A DNA stretch of 64,000 nt from the NCBI GenBank assembly GCA_965262605.1, contig CBDHFN010000002.1:310001-374000 (forward strand). The letters are read 5' to 3'. Positions 42,672 through 53,845 of the stretch are shown here, piece by piece. This stretch comes from CBDHFN01 sp965262605 (GTDB lineage Bacteria; Pseudomonadota; Alphaproteobacteria; JASGCL01). A model generated the notes under the pieces. The model was not told where the DNA came from. It saw only the letters and a program-made list of their open reading frames with translations, and ran no database searches. A program made the position numbers and the translations under genes. The first letter of the stretch is position 1. The number at the start of each line of letters is the position of its first letter.

Positions 42672-45600
42672 ATTGGCTGGGTAATTGGGGAAACACGATA
42701 AATAACGATTCGGATTTATCTAAATTATCCAAAAGCGAGGCATTGATTGAAATGGGTATTGTATATTTTCCCGTTGTATTGCCCGCGATTATTGTTGGCG
42801 TATCGGCAACTGCGGCAACAATAACATGTAAATTTGATGTTTTTACCAATGACACATTGGGATTACTTATATTAAATGAAAATGCCGTGACGGTTAAGCT
42901 ATATTCTGGGTCTGAATGCGGTGGCGGTGTGAAATTTAAATTAGCTAATTGAACGCGATTCACCGTCCATAAAACCCCGCCGTTGATTAATGAACTTTGC
43001 CCAAAATTTAACTTTACTGCCGAAGGAAAGCCCCTTATCACCACCAAAACACTGCCGCTTTCATTATCATCGGCTAAGCCTGCGTCTATTTGTAAATGCA
43101 CGGGTGTATCTTCGGAAGTAATCACTGTTGTTGGCGTAATTGATGGCGCCAATAATACCGGATCAATCGTAAATACTTTGGTTATTACCGAACTTGCAAG
43201 ATTAGTTGGATTATTTAATTCCTTGGAAATTGCCGTAAATTGAATCGTGCGAACCCCTGCAAAATTATGCGGTGGCGTGATGGTGATATTGGCAAAATCG
43301 GCGGGGCTAAATTGCCAATTTAATTGCGTGCCATCAAGCACCGATGTGCCTTTTGAAAAAGTTGCACCAGTTGGAAAATTAGAAATTAATATCATTAAAG
43401 TTTCTGTTTGCCTTGCGCCAGCGGTGAATGAGCTTAAATTTTGTAATTGGCTGGCAATTGAAAATTGAATTTGAACATTGGACGAAGTCGCGAACGCCGA
43501 CCCCCCTGATTTAACCACTGATTGTATGGTCGGCGTATCCGCCACGGGATTTAACACAACGGCTAATAAATCAACAAAAACATTGGAAGCTGGAATAATT
43601 TGCCTTGTTATTTCGTCTAATTCTTGGGAAACGGCGCTGATGGTCAAAATATTGGGTTTATTAAAATTTTTCGGGCTGATAATAAATAAATCCGCGATTT
43701 GCTCTTTGGTAAATGTCCATGCTCCGCCTGCAAATGAGCCAATAGCCGCACCATTTTGTTTCACAAATTGACTGCCCGACAAGACGCCATTAATGACGAT
43801 TCTGGTTATTGTTTCCGAATTATCTTTATCATTCGGGGTGGCAATAAAGCTTAGTCTTACGGCTAAATCTTCTGAACCCAAGGAATCAAAAATCGTTAAT
43901 GATGGCACATCAACAACGGGCGCAACCACCACGGGAATCGTAATGCCGAATGATTTAGATATTTGTTGCCCAAATTCAAAAACATTCACCGACACCGTCA
44001 AAGTAACATCGCGCGAATCGTCTTTATTAGGTTGAAAATATAATCGTTCAATTTGAAAGCGATTTAATGTTAATTTGGAATTATTGACAGAATCTAAGGT
44101 GACTTTTTGATTTTCCGCATCAAGAAAATAAAAAATCCCCACCCGATTATTGTCCAAAGTCGGCACATTAACAATAATTGATTGAATCGTATTATCTTGT
44201 TCATCATATAATGAAATATTAAATGGTAAATTACTAAATTCATCTTCTTCTATATTTATAATTTTGAAATCGCCCAATTGCGGCGTAAAAATCACGGCTT
44301 TAACATTGATGGTATGCAGGAATGACACTTGATTCGTTTGATTCGGTGCTTTTAATTCTTGGGCAATGGCGGTAAAAATCATGGCGGCGGGCACAAATTG
44401 ATGCACGGCGGGGGTAAATTGCAAATTTGCCATCGCCGCCACAAAGGCAGAATGCGCAAATGAAACATCTTGCCCGGGTTGCGCAAAATCATCTTGTCTT
44501 ATTGTCCAAGTATTCCCCTCACCAGCCACGCCGATATTAAATTTTGAACCTGTGATAAGATTGGAAATAATTACTTTTAAGGATTCTTCTGGCACTTGGT
44601 GGGAACGAATATCTATCGGCACGACAATGGCGGAATCTTCGGAAGTTGTGCGAATTTTTAAATTATCAACAATTCTAAACGAAGGTGTTGAAATAAACGG
44701 TACAATTTTTATCGTTTGAAAAAATTCTGCTGATTTCATAATAAAACTATCGGCGGGATTATTCGCGCGCCCAATCACCGTATAAGTAAGTTCAAAATCA
44801 TTGGAAGTATTAATTGAAGGTAAAATTGCTAATTTCGGTAATTCATTTAATTGAAATGTCGCATTACCCCATGAAAATTGCCGTCCGTTAGATATAAATT
44901 TAATTTCTGGGTCATAACCACTGCTATTGCGTTCTGGTGGTAAAATTATCACAATAAAGGTTTCAGAATCATCATCGGGTTTCGTAATGGCAATATTGGT
45001 TAATGCCGTGGCACCACTTATAGATTCGGTAAATGTAATATCTAAAATTGCGCCATCAATTTGTTCACGAATAATCAATGGTAATTGCGTAGTATAAATA
45101 TTGGAAATGCGGTTATTGCCCCGAATCGAATCTTGAATTATCGCGCTGATGGTTAAAGTATAATCAACATCGCTGTTGGCAATATTGGTTACACGCAAGG
45201 AATTGCGAATTTGAAATGACGAAAGACTATATTCGTTAGTCAGCGAATTAAAAACCCCCGTATTTAATTTTGCACCCGTTGGCACGCCCTTGACAATAAT
45301 ATTTAAAATTTCTTCGGAATTGGTGGTATCATTTAAGTTTAATCGTATATCAAAATTTATATCTGCATCTTCAATGCCCGAATAAGCCTTTGCCATATTA
45401 AAACTTGGCACATCAACCACGGGGTCTACACTCCATGGCACAATTAATGTTCGGGTATTTTTGGAATTATTGCGTTCAGATACATTGACGAATATCGTGA
45501 AATTGGCAAAATCCGCATTATCTTTTTTGGGCGTATAAACCAAACCGCTCAAATCTTCAAGCTTAAAAATCCAGCCTTGAAATTGATTAAAGGTGCCTTT

Positions 45601-48600
45601 ATTAAAATTTGCAATCCCTAGGGGGTCTATCAGCACGATTGAGCTTACCGTTTCAGAACCATCAGTATCGGTAAGCGAAATCGTAAATTGCAAGGCAACC
45701 GAAATATCTTCGCTGGTTCTAACTGACGCAAAAGACATAAATACAGTGTCAACGACTGGCGTTACGGGAATATTTATAATTTTGACATTGACAGAAGTTG
45801 GCGAAAGTTCGCGTCTTAAAATATCCGTGGCAATTGCCGAAAAAGTCAAATTTAAATCGTCTGATGAATGGGGGGCGGGCGTAATTTGCAAGCGATTTAA
45901 ATTTTCTTGGCTTAACACCCATACTGCTTCGGTATAGGTTACGCCAAAAATCACGCCGCCTTTGATGAATGATTTACCATTGGATAATATCGCGCCAGTT
46001 TGCACGCCTTTGATAATAATTAACACGCTTTCGGAATCGCCATCAGATGCGGTTGTTGCTGCTTGAATGGTAATAACATTATCTTCAACTCCCGCGGCTG
46101 GATTAACGACTAAATCTGGCGTCGCCGCAACAGAAACAACGGGTACAGAAAAAAATCTAAAATTTACCGCCGTTACACCATTTGATAATTCCTTGGTAAT
46201 GGCGGTTATTGTTAAAACAATGGTATCGTAAGAATTTCTAAAAGGGGTAATTAATAATTGCGCAAATTCTTCTTTGGTTAATTGGATAATATCGGTATTG
46301 GGAATCGTAAATCCCTTATTAAATTGAATGCCAACATTATTGGTGTTTAAATTATAAAACACGGTTTCTGAACCATCATTATCAAATAAGCTTAAATGCA
46401 CGGTGATGCCAAACGGCGAATTTTCCAAAGTCGTTTGGGCAAAAATATCAAAATCAGGCACATCCGCCACCGAATTTACTTTAATTGCCATATTTTGCGT
46501 GCGCACAAAATCAATATTTCCCAAAGATTCCGTAACCACGGTGCTAATGATTAAGTTAAAGGTAAAATCCGAATTTAGCGGTAAAATTAATCGGGCAACC
46601 GATTGAAAATCGGCGCGGCTATCGTTATTTGTGGGAAAAAAAGTATAGGCATTGCCAAATTGAATATAATTTGAGCCACTCCAAGACGCGCCATCTGGAA
46701 TACCGCGCACCACCCATTTGACTTTTTCCGAACCATCAGTATCGGTAAGCCTTGTTTTAAAGGTTATTTCATTTTTACCATCTTCAAAAATCGCGTTTAA
46801 GCCATCAATTTGAATCACGGCGGGCGTATCAACCACGGCATTGACATTAATTAAGAAATTTTGGGAATTAAGCCCAAATTTCGTGGGATTATTAACTTCA
46901 AATGTAACAATTGTCACCGCCAATGAAATATCATCGTCCGAATTGTTGGGCGGGGTTAAAAATATTTTATTAAGATTTTCAGGGGTAAATTGCCACCCCA
47001 ATGCAGGATCGGCGGGCAATCCATTAATTAATAAATTGCGTTGCGACACACTGGGGGTTTTGGCGTAAATTGGATGCACGATAATTGATTGCAATCGTTC
47101 GGAGCCATCTTGGTCAAGAAAACTCAATTTAATAGGCACTTGGAATACCCTATCTTCTGGGGTGTTAACACTCGCTATACTTACCAATACTGTGCCCGCA
47201 ACCGCCACAACATTAATGGGGATAACTTTGGCAACATTGGCGCGATAAAACGGATTAAACGGGTCAACCCCATCAGTCGTTTGCACCGATACAGTAAGCG
47301 ACCATTGCCCGTCCCAATTTTTGCGTTCATTGGTAATTGTATCTAATTTAAATCCCAAGGCACTTAAAACCGCAATTTCCACACCAACAGGCAAGCTTAT
47401 CACGCCATTTACCGCCGCTGAATCGGCAAATGCCGAATCAGCAAGGCTTTTGGCGCGCGTATCATATAAACGATAACCCGATGGTATGCCACTTAAAATA
47501 ATTTTATTGATAAATTCACTCTCATCAACCAGCGAAATTGACAGGTTAAGGGCAAAACTGGCATTTTCCGATGTGGTGGTTGACTTAAATATCACCCGCG
47601 CCGTATCGGCAACAGGCTTGACATTATAATTTACCAATACTTCTTGCACTTGGGTGCTTGCAGTATTAGATTTTTCCGAAGTTGTCACGCTGATGGTTAA
47701 ATAAAACGCGCTGGCAGTATGCGGCGAAGGAATAAATTGCGCCCCCGCCCCATATTCGCCGCCTGTCATTTTCCAGCCATTCGCGCCAAATGAAATACCT
47801 TGAGTAAATTGCGCGCCCGTCGGCACATTTTTAATAATTATACTATCAATTTGTTCTGAACCATCATTATCAATAAAATTTATACTGACGGAAAATGGCA
47901 TTTTTGTGTCTTCGTAAAATATGGCATTATTTGCTGATAATGAAAATGGATCAGTAATACCCGTGACTTGAATTATGCGTTGTTCAACCGCGCTGTTGCG
48001 CGAAAGATTATTCAAATTTTCCACCGAAATTGCCGTGATTTTAAGGGTAATATTAGCGTTGCTATGCGGGCGGGGCAAGAAAAATAATTTATCAATTTCT
48101 GTTTTGTCTATCGTATATTGCCCTTCAAAATAAGTGCCGACACTCGTTGCATCATCATCACGATTATGTAATTTAGTAAATGTTGGTATGCCTGATATAA
48201 TGATTTTTTCAATAAATTCACTGCCATCAATATCAGTGATTTTCGGGTTAATGGAAAAATAAATGCGGGTATCTTCAAACGCCGAATCATTGCTAATATT
48301 GACCGAAGGTATATCAGCGACTGGCACGACCTTAACGGTTGTTTCAACCACCGTTGCCAAAGAAGCCACTCCAACATCAAAATTAAGCACAGTCGCTTTA
48401 ATCGTATATTCCACCGAGGCTAAATCCTTGGGCGCGATGAACCGAATATCTTGATAATCAATCAATTGCGGATTGGCAACAAAGAAAAATTGCTTGCCAT
48501 CAACCATGGACGATTGCACGGCAGAACCTAAAATTGTGCCGCCTGTCGGCACGACATTAAATATAATGCGGTTAATTGTTTCCGATAAGTCAGTGACGCG

Positions 48601-51600
48601 GGCGGCTAATTTTAATAAAACGGCTGTGTCTTCTGAAGTGCTTAAATTTTGGGCAATTGACACCACGGGCGTATCCGTCACGGGTTTAATAAAAATTGGT
48701 AAATTAAAGGCACTAAATACAAATTGATTGGAATCATTTTGTTCGGTTGATTGGGCTAAAATTGTCAAAACAAATGCCGCGCCACCAGAAACGCCATCAT
48801 TGGGGGCGGGGGAAAGTAATAAACCGCTAATATCATCATACCCTAAAATCCAATTATTATTACCCCCCAATCTGCCTTTGTTAAAACTTGTGCCTTGGGG
48901 AAACCCTGAAATTAAATATTTAATAGATTCCGAAGCATATGGGCGATTTGATGTATTTTTATCCTCCAAAGCGATGGAAAATATGGTAATGCTTATCGGC
49001 GTATCTTCAATTCCAGTTCCCGCCTTAACATTAAAAAATGGCGTATCGGCAATCGGCGTAATCGCAACATTCAAGGCAACCGATGTTGTTTTTACCGAAT
49101 CACTGCGCAATTCCTTGGCATTGATTGAAATAACCACGCCAAATTGCCCATCATAATCTTTGGGGGGTAAAATTTGCAACCCTGATAAATTTAAAACATT
49201 GCCCGTGCCCGGAAATGTGCCGGTATCAAATCGGTCAAATGTAACATTATCTTCAAAATCATAGGTTAAAACTTGCGAACGCCCCCGAAAAAATAACACC
49301 GACCCTGATGGAATTTTATTGCCCTGCGTGCCACGAATTACTAATGAAGTAATTTCTTCGGAACCATCAGTATCAATAAATTGCACATGCAAGGATAAAT
49401 CCAAAACAAAATCTTCGCGCCCTGCTGGGAATCTTGCGTCATTGCCAACGACAACGACACCATCGGCAAGCCCTTGGACAAAGACTTTATAATTACTGGC
49501 AACCAATGCCGTGGTTGTGCCAATTTTTTCACGGGCAACCGCGGTCACTTGAAAAGTAAAATTGGAATCCGAATGCGGTTTTGGCAATATTTCAAGGCTG
49601 TTTATATCCGCGCCTAAAATTTCAAAAACTTCCGATGTTGAAAATACTTCAATAATTTTAGAACCCGTGATAATTTGCACCCCTTGGGGAATGCCAGTTA
49701 AAATAAATTTATCAATGGTTTCCGAACCATCTTTATCGCTGGTTAAAAAATTCTGATGCACATTTAGGGCAATGGGCGTATCTTCTTGAGTCCTTACAAA
49801 TAAGCCATCGGAATAAATTCCCCGATTAAAATTAGGGTTATTAGCTTGGTCATCAAAAATTGCGGGCGTATCGGTAACTGGTGATATTATAACCGATAAA
49901 CCACGACTTATGACGGCGGTATTATTATTAATTTGTTCAATAGCAATCGCTGAGACAACCAATTGCACCGTGCCAGAATAATCTTTTGGTGGCAGAAATC
50001 TTGTTCGTAAAACCTGTATTTCCCTATCGCTTAAAGTATATTTACCATCAACCAATGTGCCGCGATCCAATGTCGCCCCCGAAGGCACGCCAGAGACCAC
50101 ATAAAAAAACGATTCCGAGCCATCAGTATCAAATAAACCTGCCCTAAAACTTAAAAAAGTTGCCGTATCTTCTTTGGTAATATTATTCACCGCATAGGTG
50201 AATGAAGCCGTATCCGCCACGGCTTTCACCGAATAATTGCGAATCACGGTGCGCATAAATGTAACATCAGGGTCATTTAATTCGCGGGTAATATAAGTAA
50301 AAATCAAGGAAAATGATTCGTTGCTGTTTAATGGTGGCGTAATTTTTAATTCCCGAAAATCACTCACACTTAGAGTATAATCAACATATGAATTGAAATT
50401 TAACAAATTTTGGGCACTTAGGGTTATTTGTGGTGCCGCACGAACAATGACTTGAAAAGTTTCCGAACCATCATTATCAACCAAACAATAATTTAACGAA
50501 ATAACGGCAACGACATCTTCGGTAATCACGGCGGTTGTTAAATTCACAAATACATCATTGGCAATCGGATTGACTTTAATTAAGGTTGTTTGCACCCGCG
50601 CCAATTGATTGCCAAAATTATCCCGTGAATTTAACACAAAAGTTAATTGATAATCATCATCTGAAAATGGTATTGCGTTAAGGTTCACCGAATTATTGGC
50701 AATATTTTGCACGAATGCGCCGTCTAACTGATAGCCACCATCAATCAAAGCGGTAAAAGCCGCATTTAATGGCTTAATGCCTTTGGGAAAGCCATAAATT
50801 TTTAAATTTTCCGCGGTAAATCCTTCTTGGTTTTGCACATCATATAAAATTGAAAATCCCGTGCTTTCCATGGCGGTTTGCGATTCTTTAAGGCTGAATT
50901 GCGGTGCAGCATATGGCACTGGAAAAACTTCTTGAACGCGCGTTGCAATCGCATTATTATCCACGCTATATGCTGTTAAGGTTAATTTAAAATTTGCATT
51001 CGCAAAATTATTAGTATCGGCAATAAATTGCATGGCATTCGCATCATTATTGGCAGAGCTAAGCGTAAACTTACTATCAGCCCCCTTAACGCCACCCGTA
51101 AATGAAATATTTAAGCCTTGGGGAAATTCAATAACAAATTTATTGGCATTCACATCGCTTTGGTTAAAGCTGTTAAAAATTGCCGAAGGATTATAAGGCA
51201 CATTAGAGCTATATTTATTTTTTAGCGCATCGGTGAAACTGCCCAGCATTACCATTGGTCCATTTAACGAAATTTTTTCCAACGAATTAGGATTTATTTT
51301 AATGCCTAAGCCCGGAAAAATATAATTGCCGCTTAAATCTTGGTTTAATTTAAACCCGCGGTTTTGATTGTAAATATAATCTTGTAATTGCAAAATACTA
51401 TAAATTGCTAAACCATTTTTAATTAATCCTTGCTGTAAGAAAGTTTTTTCGTAATTCACCACTAATCGGTCGCTACCTTCACCAAAATCCAGCATATCAT
51501 TGGCAAAATCACTGGCATTGGTAAGATTTAAATAAAGCGTATCATCGCCAGCACCCAATAAAATTCGGTCATTTTTGCCATCTTGCCCCAATAATACGCG

Positions 51601-53718
51601 ATCATTGCCCGCCCCCGCATTAATTAAATCAATGCCACCATTATCAGAAATTTTATCATCACCAGCACCGCCATAAATCAAATCATCGCCTGTGCCCCCA
51701 ATAATTATATCATTGCCGCCTTCGCCAAAAATGCGTTCGCCAAAATTTCCACCCGTAATAAAATCATTACCATCGCTAAACCCAGAATATTCAACGGGTA
51801 AAGTTAACGGCGTTGCCGAAATGCCATTAGCCGCGCCGCTGATTTTAATTTGCGGTGCTGGGTCAATTTGCGTTAAATTATCCAAATAAATATTTTTAAT
51901 ACTGGTTTTATCCACGCTAAATTTATAAACTCCACCTTGATAGACAATACCATCAATATCAATAAAACTATTGCCTGATTTTGCTTTTAATGTTGAGCCG
52001 CTCGGCACGCCACTTATCGTAATATCAATCAATAATGGCGAAAAATTCGCAGCTTGAAAATCAATATTTAACGGCGCGCGAAATACGGGGATATTTCGTA
52101 AAATTGTTGGTTCATTGCTTGCGTCGCCATTTTCAATAAAGCTAAAACCATAATCACCAAAAATCGCCTCGCCATATGTTGCGGATAATGAATAATTTAT
52201 GCGGTTAAATGTATTTACCCCGCCACCTAAGGTAATTCGTTTATCACTGATGCTTAAAATGCTGGTTGCTGCTTCGGCATTTGTGTCGTTCGGGTCAATG
52301 GCAAAAATATTGCCCGCGCTGGTGATAGTAAGTATTTTTTGCGGTATCGGTAAAATATCTTCACGCACAAAAGCATTGGGTATCGGAAAGAAATTTACTT
52401 CACTTAGCACGCCTAAATTTTGTCTTGGCGGGGGTTCGGCAATCGGGTCAACCGCAACGGGATTAATTAAATCTTGCGTAAAGCCAACTTTTACAATATT
52501 TTGCGCGACATTTGACGCATTGGCTAAATTGCGCCCAACAAACCCCGTTATCGCTTGATCTTGCTTGGTAAAATTATAAGCTTGATTCGCTAAAACAACA
52601 TCGGGATCATTTTCATAAATTAATTCAACATTATCGGTGATAACAGCACCTTTTTGGGGAATAAACCCAATTTTATTACCACCATCAAAAAATTTTGTTT
52701 CCCTGATATTAATCGGGTTTTGCGTAATAACAAATTCCCTTTGCGTTGTTTGGTGGTTTTCGGCATCTTGGGGTTTTGCCTCGGTATTTTCATTGTTTTG
52801 TGGGGCTTGCTCTATATTTTCAGGTGCTTTGTTAATTGGGGCTTCTTCGGCAATTAATTTTATTAATTCTTCTTCGTCGCCCAAATTAATTGTGCTATTA
52901 TTTTTATTTTCTAGGGCAACTGGCTTAATAATTCTTGTGGCAATTTGCCCTTGGGAACGAATGTCAGCATCCGGTGTTAAAAATTGATTACCATCACCCA
53001 AAATTGTGCCATCGCTTGGCGTATAATCAACATCTGCATTTTCCTTGGCGGCGTTTTGGGCTTCTAAAAGTTGATTTTCTTTATCTGCTTGGTTTTGATC
53101 TATAACTGCCAAAGGACCTAATTTCGCAACATTATTCAGCGATAAAATTAATTCATCGGCAAATAATACTTTGCCATCTTCGGTTAAAATAACTGGCGGT
53201 GATTTTATTGCAGCGCCAATTAAATCTTTTAATAACACGACCGTGCCATCATCAGCGGTTAAAATATAATCATTGCCCTGTCTGGAAACCTTGGTGATTT
53301 TTTTGGAATCAAGGGTAATTTTGACAACGGGCGTATCTGCAAACGAAATATTTGTAGTTTCACCGACTTTAACATCAAAAACCTTTGCGTCTGGCGATAA
53401 TCGGTCAAACATTGCGGGATTTTGCGAATTTGATTGTTCCAACGCCGTTGCCCATTGGATTGCATCTGCTGATATTTGACTGGCTAATATATGCGCTTTA
53501 TTAGATTGCGTGGCGGTGATATTTGTATATTTATTTAACGAATCTTGGCTAAATTTCTTAATAATTTCCGATCTTGTTTGATTCGCGCTTGATTGCTCTG
53601 GCGAAGGAATATCCCCGATTATTTCAGGGATTTGCGCTGATTTATCCCCTTGCCCGCTTGGCTTGACACCAAAACTAGGTTGCGAAGTAGGTGGGCTTGA
53701 TGAGTTTTTCTCAGCCAT
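42661..53718 (-). CDS. N-terminal part (3685 residues) of a giant RTX-type repeat adhesin
   Basis: There is no signal peptide. Residues about 75-170 form a prefix domain with KVSRQGNDYILTADDGTVV, reminiscent of BapA-type starts. About 170-630 are a low-complexity region and then Ig-like segments. About 640-745 hold glycine-aspartate nonapeptides (GGNDIIIGGTGDD) of the hemolysin calcium type. From about 880 on, roughly 22 repeats follow with the outline V-x-D-T-P, E-D-T, D-x-DGSE, GVP-x-G and a W/L-rich strand. It is inferred to be a surface adhesin secreted by a type I system, whose genes are not in the window. It ends at TAA within a repeat, where the next frame carries on. The ribosome site is weak. 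Confidence 0.88.
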   Translation of the reverse strand: MAEKNSSSPPTSQPSFGVKPSGQGDKSAQIPEIIGDIPSPEQSSANQTRSEIIKKFSQDSLNKYTNITATQSNKAHILASQISADAIQWATALEQSNSQNPAMFDRLSPDAKVFDVKVGETTNISFADTPVVKITLDSKKITKVSRQGNDYILTADDGTVVLLKDLIGAAIKSPPVILTEDGKVLFADELILSLNNVAKLGPLAVIDQNQADKENQLLEAQNAAKENADVDYTPSDGTILGDGNQFLTPDADIRSQGQIATRIIKPVALENKNNSTINLGDEEELIKLIAEEAPINKAPENIEQAPQNNENTEAKPQDAENHQTTQREFVITQNPINIRETKFFDGGNKIGFIPQKGAVITDNVELIYENDPDVVLANQAYNFTKQDQAITGFVGRNLANASNVAQNIVKVGFTQDLINPVAVDPIAEPPPRQNLGVLSEVNFFPIPNAFVREDILPIPQKILTITSAGNIFAIDPNDTNAEAATSILSISDKRITLGGGVNTFNRINYSLSATYGEAIFGDYGFSFIENGDASNEPTILRNIPVFRAPLNIDFQAANFSPLLIDITISGVPSGSTLKAKSGNSFIDIDGIVYQGGVYKFSVDKTSIKNIYLDNLTQIDPAPQIKISGAANGISATPLTLPVEYSGFSDGNDFITGGNFGERIFGEGGNDIIIGGTGDDLIYGGAGDDKISDNGGIDLINAGAGNDRVLLGQDGKNDRILLGAGDDTLYLNLTNASDFANDMLDFGEGSDRLVVNYEKTFLQQGLIKNGLAIYSILQLQDYIYNQNRGFKLNQDLSGNYIFPGLGIKINPNSLEKISLNGPMVMLGSFTDALKNKYSSNVPYNPSAIFNSFNQSDVNANKFVIEFPQGLNISFTGGVKGADSKFTLSSANNDANAMQFIADTNNFANANFKLTLTAYSVDNNAIATRVQEVFPVPYAAPQFSLKESQTAMESTGFSILYDVQNQEGFTAENLKIYGFPKGIKPLNAAFTALIDGGYQLDGAFVQNIANNSVNLNAIPFSDDDYQLTFVLNSRDNFGNQLARVQTTLIKVNPIANDVFVNLTTAVITEDVVAVISLNYCLVDNDGSETFQVIVRAAPQITLSAQNLLNFNSYVDYTLSVSDFRELKITPPLNSNESFSLIFTYITRELNDPDVTFMRTVIRNYSVKAVADTASFTYAVNNITKEDTATFLSFRAGLFDTDGSESFFYVVSGVPSGATLDRGTLVDGKYTLSDREIQVLRTRFLPPKDYSGTVQLVVSAIAIEQINNNTAVISRGLSVIISPVTDTPAIFDDQANNPNFNRGIYSDGLFVRTQEDTPIALNVHQNFLTSDKDGSETIDKFILTGIPQGVQIITGSKIIEVFSTSEVFEILGADINSLEILPKPHSDSNFTFQVTAVAREKIGTTTALVASNYKVFVQGLADGVVVVGNDARFPAGREDFVLDLSLHVQFIDTDGSEEITSLVIRGTQGNKIPSGSVLFFRGRSQVLTYDFEDNVTFDRFDTGTFPGTGNVLNLSGLQILPPKDYDGQFGVVISINAKELRSDSVKTTSVALNVAITPIADTPFFNVKAGTGIEDTPISITIFSIALEDKNTSNRPYASESIKYLISGFPQGTSFNKGRLGGNNNWILGYDDISGLLLSPAPNDGVSGGAAFVLTILAQSTEQNDSNQFVFSAFNLPIFIKPVTDTPVVSIAQNLSTSEDTAVLLKLAARVTDLSETINRIIFNVVPTGGTILGSAVQSSMVDGKQFFFVANPQLIDYQDIRFIAPKDLASVEYTIKATVLNFDVGVASLATVVETTVKVVPVADIPSVNISNDSAFEDTRIYFSINPKITDIDGSEFIEKIIISGIPTFTKLHNRDDDATSVGTYFEGQYTIDKTEIDKLFFLPRPHSNANITLKITAISVENLNNLSRNSAVEQRIIQVTGITDPFSLSANNAIFYEDTKMPFSVSINFIDNDGSEQIDSIIIKNVPTGAQFTQGISFGANGWKMTGGEYGAGAQFIPSPHTASAFYLTISVTTSEKSNTASTQVQEVLVNYNVKPVADTARVIFKSTTTSENASFALNLSISLVDESEFINKIILSGIPSGYRLYDTRAKSLADSAFADSAAVNGVISLPVGVEIAVLSALGFKLDTITNERKNWDGQWSLTVSVQTTDGVDPFNPFYRANVAKVIPINVVAVAGTVLVSIASVNTPEDRVFQVPIKLSFLDQDGSERLQSIIVHPIYAKTPSVSQRNLLINGLPADPALGWQFTPENLNKIFLTPPNNSDDDISLAVTIVTFEVNNPTKFGLNSQNFLINVNAVVDTPAVIQIDGLNAIFEDGKNEITFKTRLTDTDGSEKVKWVVRGIPDGASWSGSNYIQFGNAYTFFPTNNDSRADFQSVARLILPLNSDFTFNLIISTVVTESLGNIDFVRTQNMAIKVNSVADVPDFDIFAQTTLENSPFGITVHLSLFDNDGSETVFYNLNTNNVGIQFNKGFTIPNTDIIQLTKEEFAQLLITPFRNSYDTIVLTITAITKELSNGVTAVNFRFFSVPVVSVAATPDLVVNPAAGVEDNVITIQAATTASDGDSESVLIIIKGVQTGAILSNGKSFIKGGVIFGVTYTEAVWVLSQENLNRLQITPAPHSSDDLNLTFSAIATDILRRELSPTSVNVKIINIPVTPVVDTVFMSFASVRTSEDISVALQFTISLTDTDGSETVSSIVLIDPLGIANFNKGTFNQFQGWIFKLEDLSGLVYTPKKDNADFANFTIFVNVSERNNSKNTRTLIVPWSVDPVVDVPSFNMAKAYSGIEDADINFDIRLNLNDTTNSEEILNIIVKGVPTGAKLNTGVFNSLTNEYSLSSFQIRNSLRVTNIANSDVDYTLTISAIIQDSIRGNNRISNIYTTQLPLIIREQIDGAILDITFTESISGATALTNIAITKPDDDSETFIVIILPPERNSSGYDPEIKFISNGRQFSWGNATFQLNELPKLAILPSINTSNDFELTYTVIGRANNPADSFIMKSAEFFQTIKIVPFISTPSFRIVDNLKIRTTSEDSAIVVPIDIRSHQVPEESLKVIISNLITGSKFNIGVAGEGNTWTIRQDDFAQPGQDVSFAHSAFVAAMANLQFTPAVHQFVPAAMIFTAIAQELKAPNQTNQVSFLHTINVKAVIFTPQLGDFKIINIEEDEFSNLPFNISLYDEQDNTIQSIIVNVPTLDNNRVGIFYFLDAENQKVTLDSVNNSKLTLNRFQIERLYFQPNKDDSRDVTLTVSVNVFEFGQQISKSFGITIPVVVAPVVDVPSLTIFDSLGSEDLAVRLSFIATPNDKDNSETITRIVINGVLSGSQFVKQNGAAIGSFAGGAWTFTKEQIADLFIISPKNFNKPNILTISAVSQELDEITRQIIPASNVFVDLLAVVLNPVADTPTIQSVVKSGGSAFATSSNVQIQFSIASQLQNLSSFTAGARQTETLMILISNFPTGATFSKGTSVLDGTQLNWQFSPADFANITITPPHNFAGVRTIQFTAISKELNNPTNLASSVITKVFTIDPVLLAPSITPTTVITSEDTPVHLQIDAGLADDNESGSVLVVIRGFPSAVKLNFGQSSLINGGVLWTVNRVQLANLNFTPPPHSDPEYSLTVTAFSFNISNPNVSLVKTSNLHVIVAAVADTPTIIAGNTTGKYTIPISINASLLDNLDKSESLFIVFPQLPSQYAL

Positions 53719-53755
53719 CGGGGGTTTGGTGCTCTCTTTATATTATAATAAAAAA

Positions 53756-53783
53756 ATTATACCAAAGATTATTTTAAATTCAA
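53756..53783 (-). promoter_or_regulatory. Promoter of the giant adhesin gene
   Basis: TTGAAT (53783-53778)-N16-TATAAT (53761-53756) on the minus strand. The leader is about 37 bases and carries only a weak AGAGAG-like ribosome site. Confidence 0.65.
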
Positions 53784-53845
53784 GATAAAAGAGAAAATTT
53801 TAATAAAATTTTATGTAATATTTTTTACAAATCTATGGTTGAATT

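Noticed and set aside
42655..42680. Programmed ribosomal frameshift signal in the adhesin gene
   Set aside because: No classical slippery heptamer or clear downstream pseudoknot is visible; a mutation or sequencing error is equally likely, so it is kept only as a possibility in the finding.
37543..53479. Many plus-strand frames of 60-142 codons opposite the giant adhesin
   Set aside because: They are antisense shadows of a repetitive gene with biased codons; none has a ribosome site or recognisable domain.
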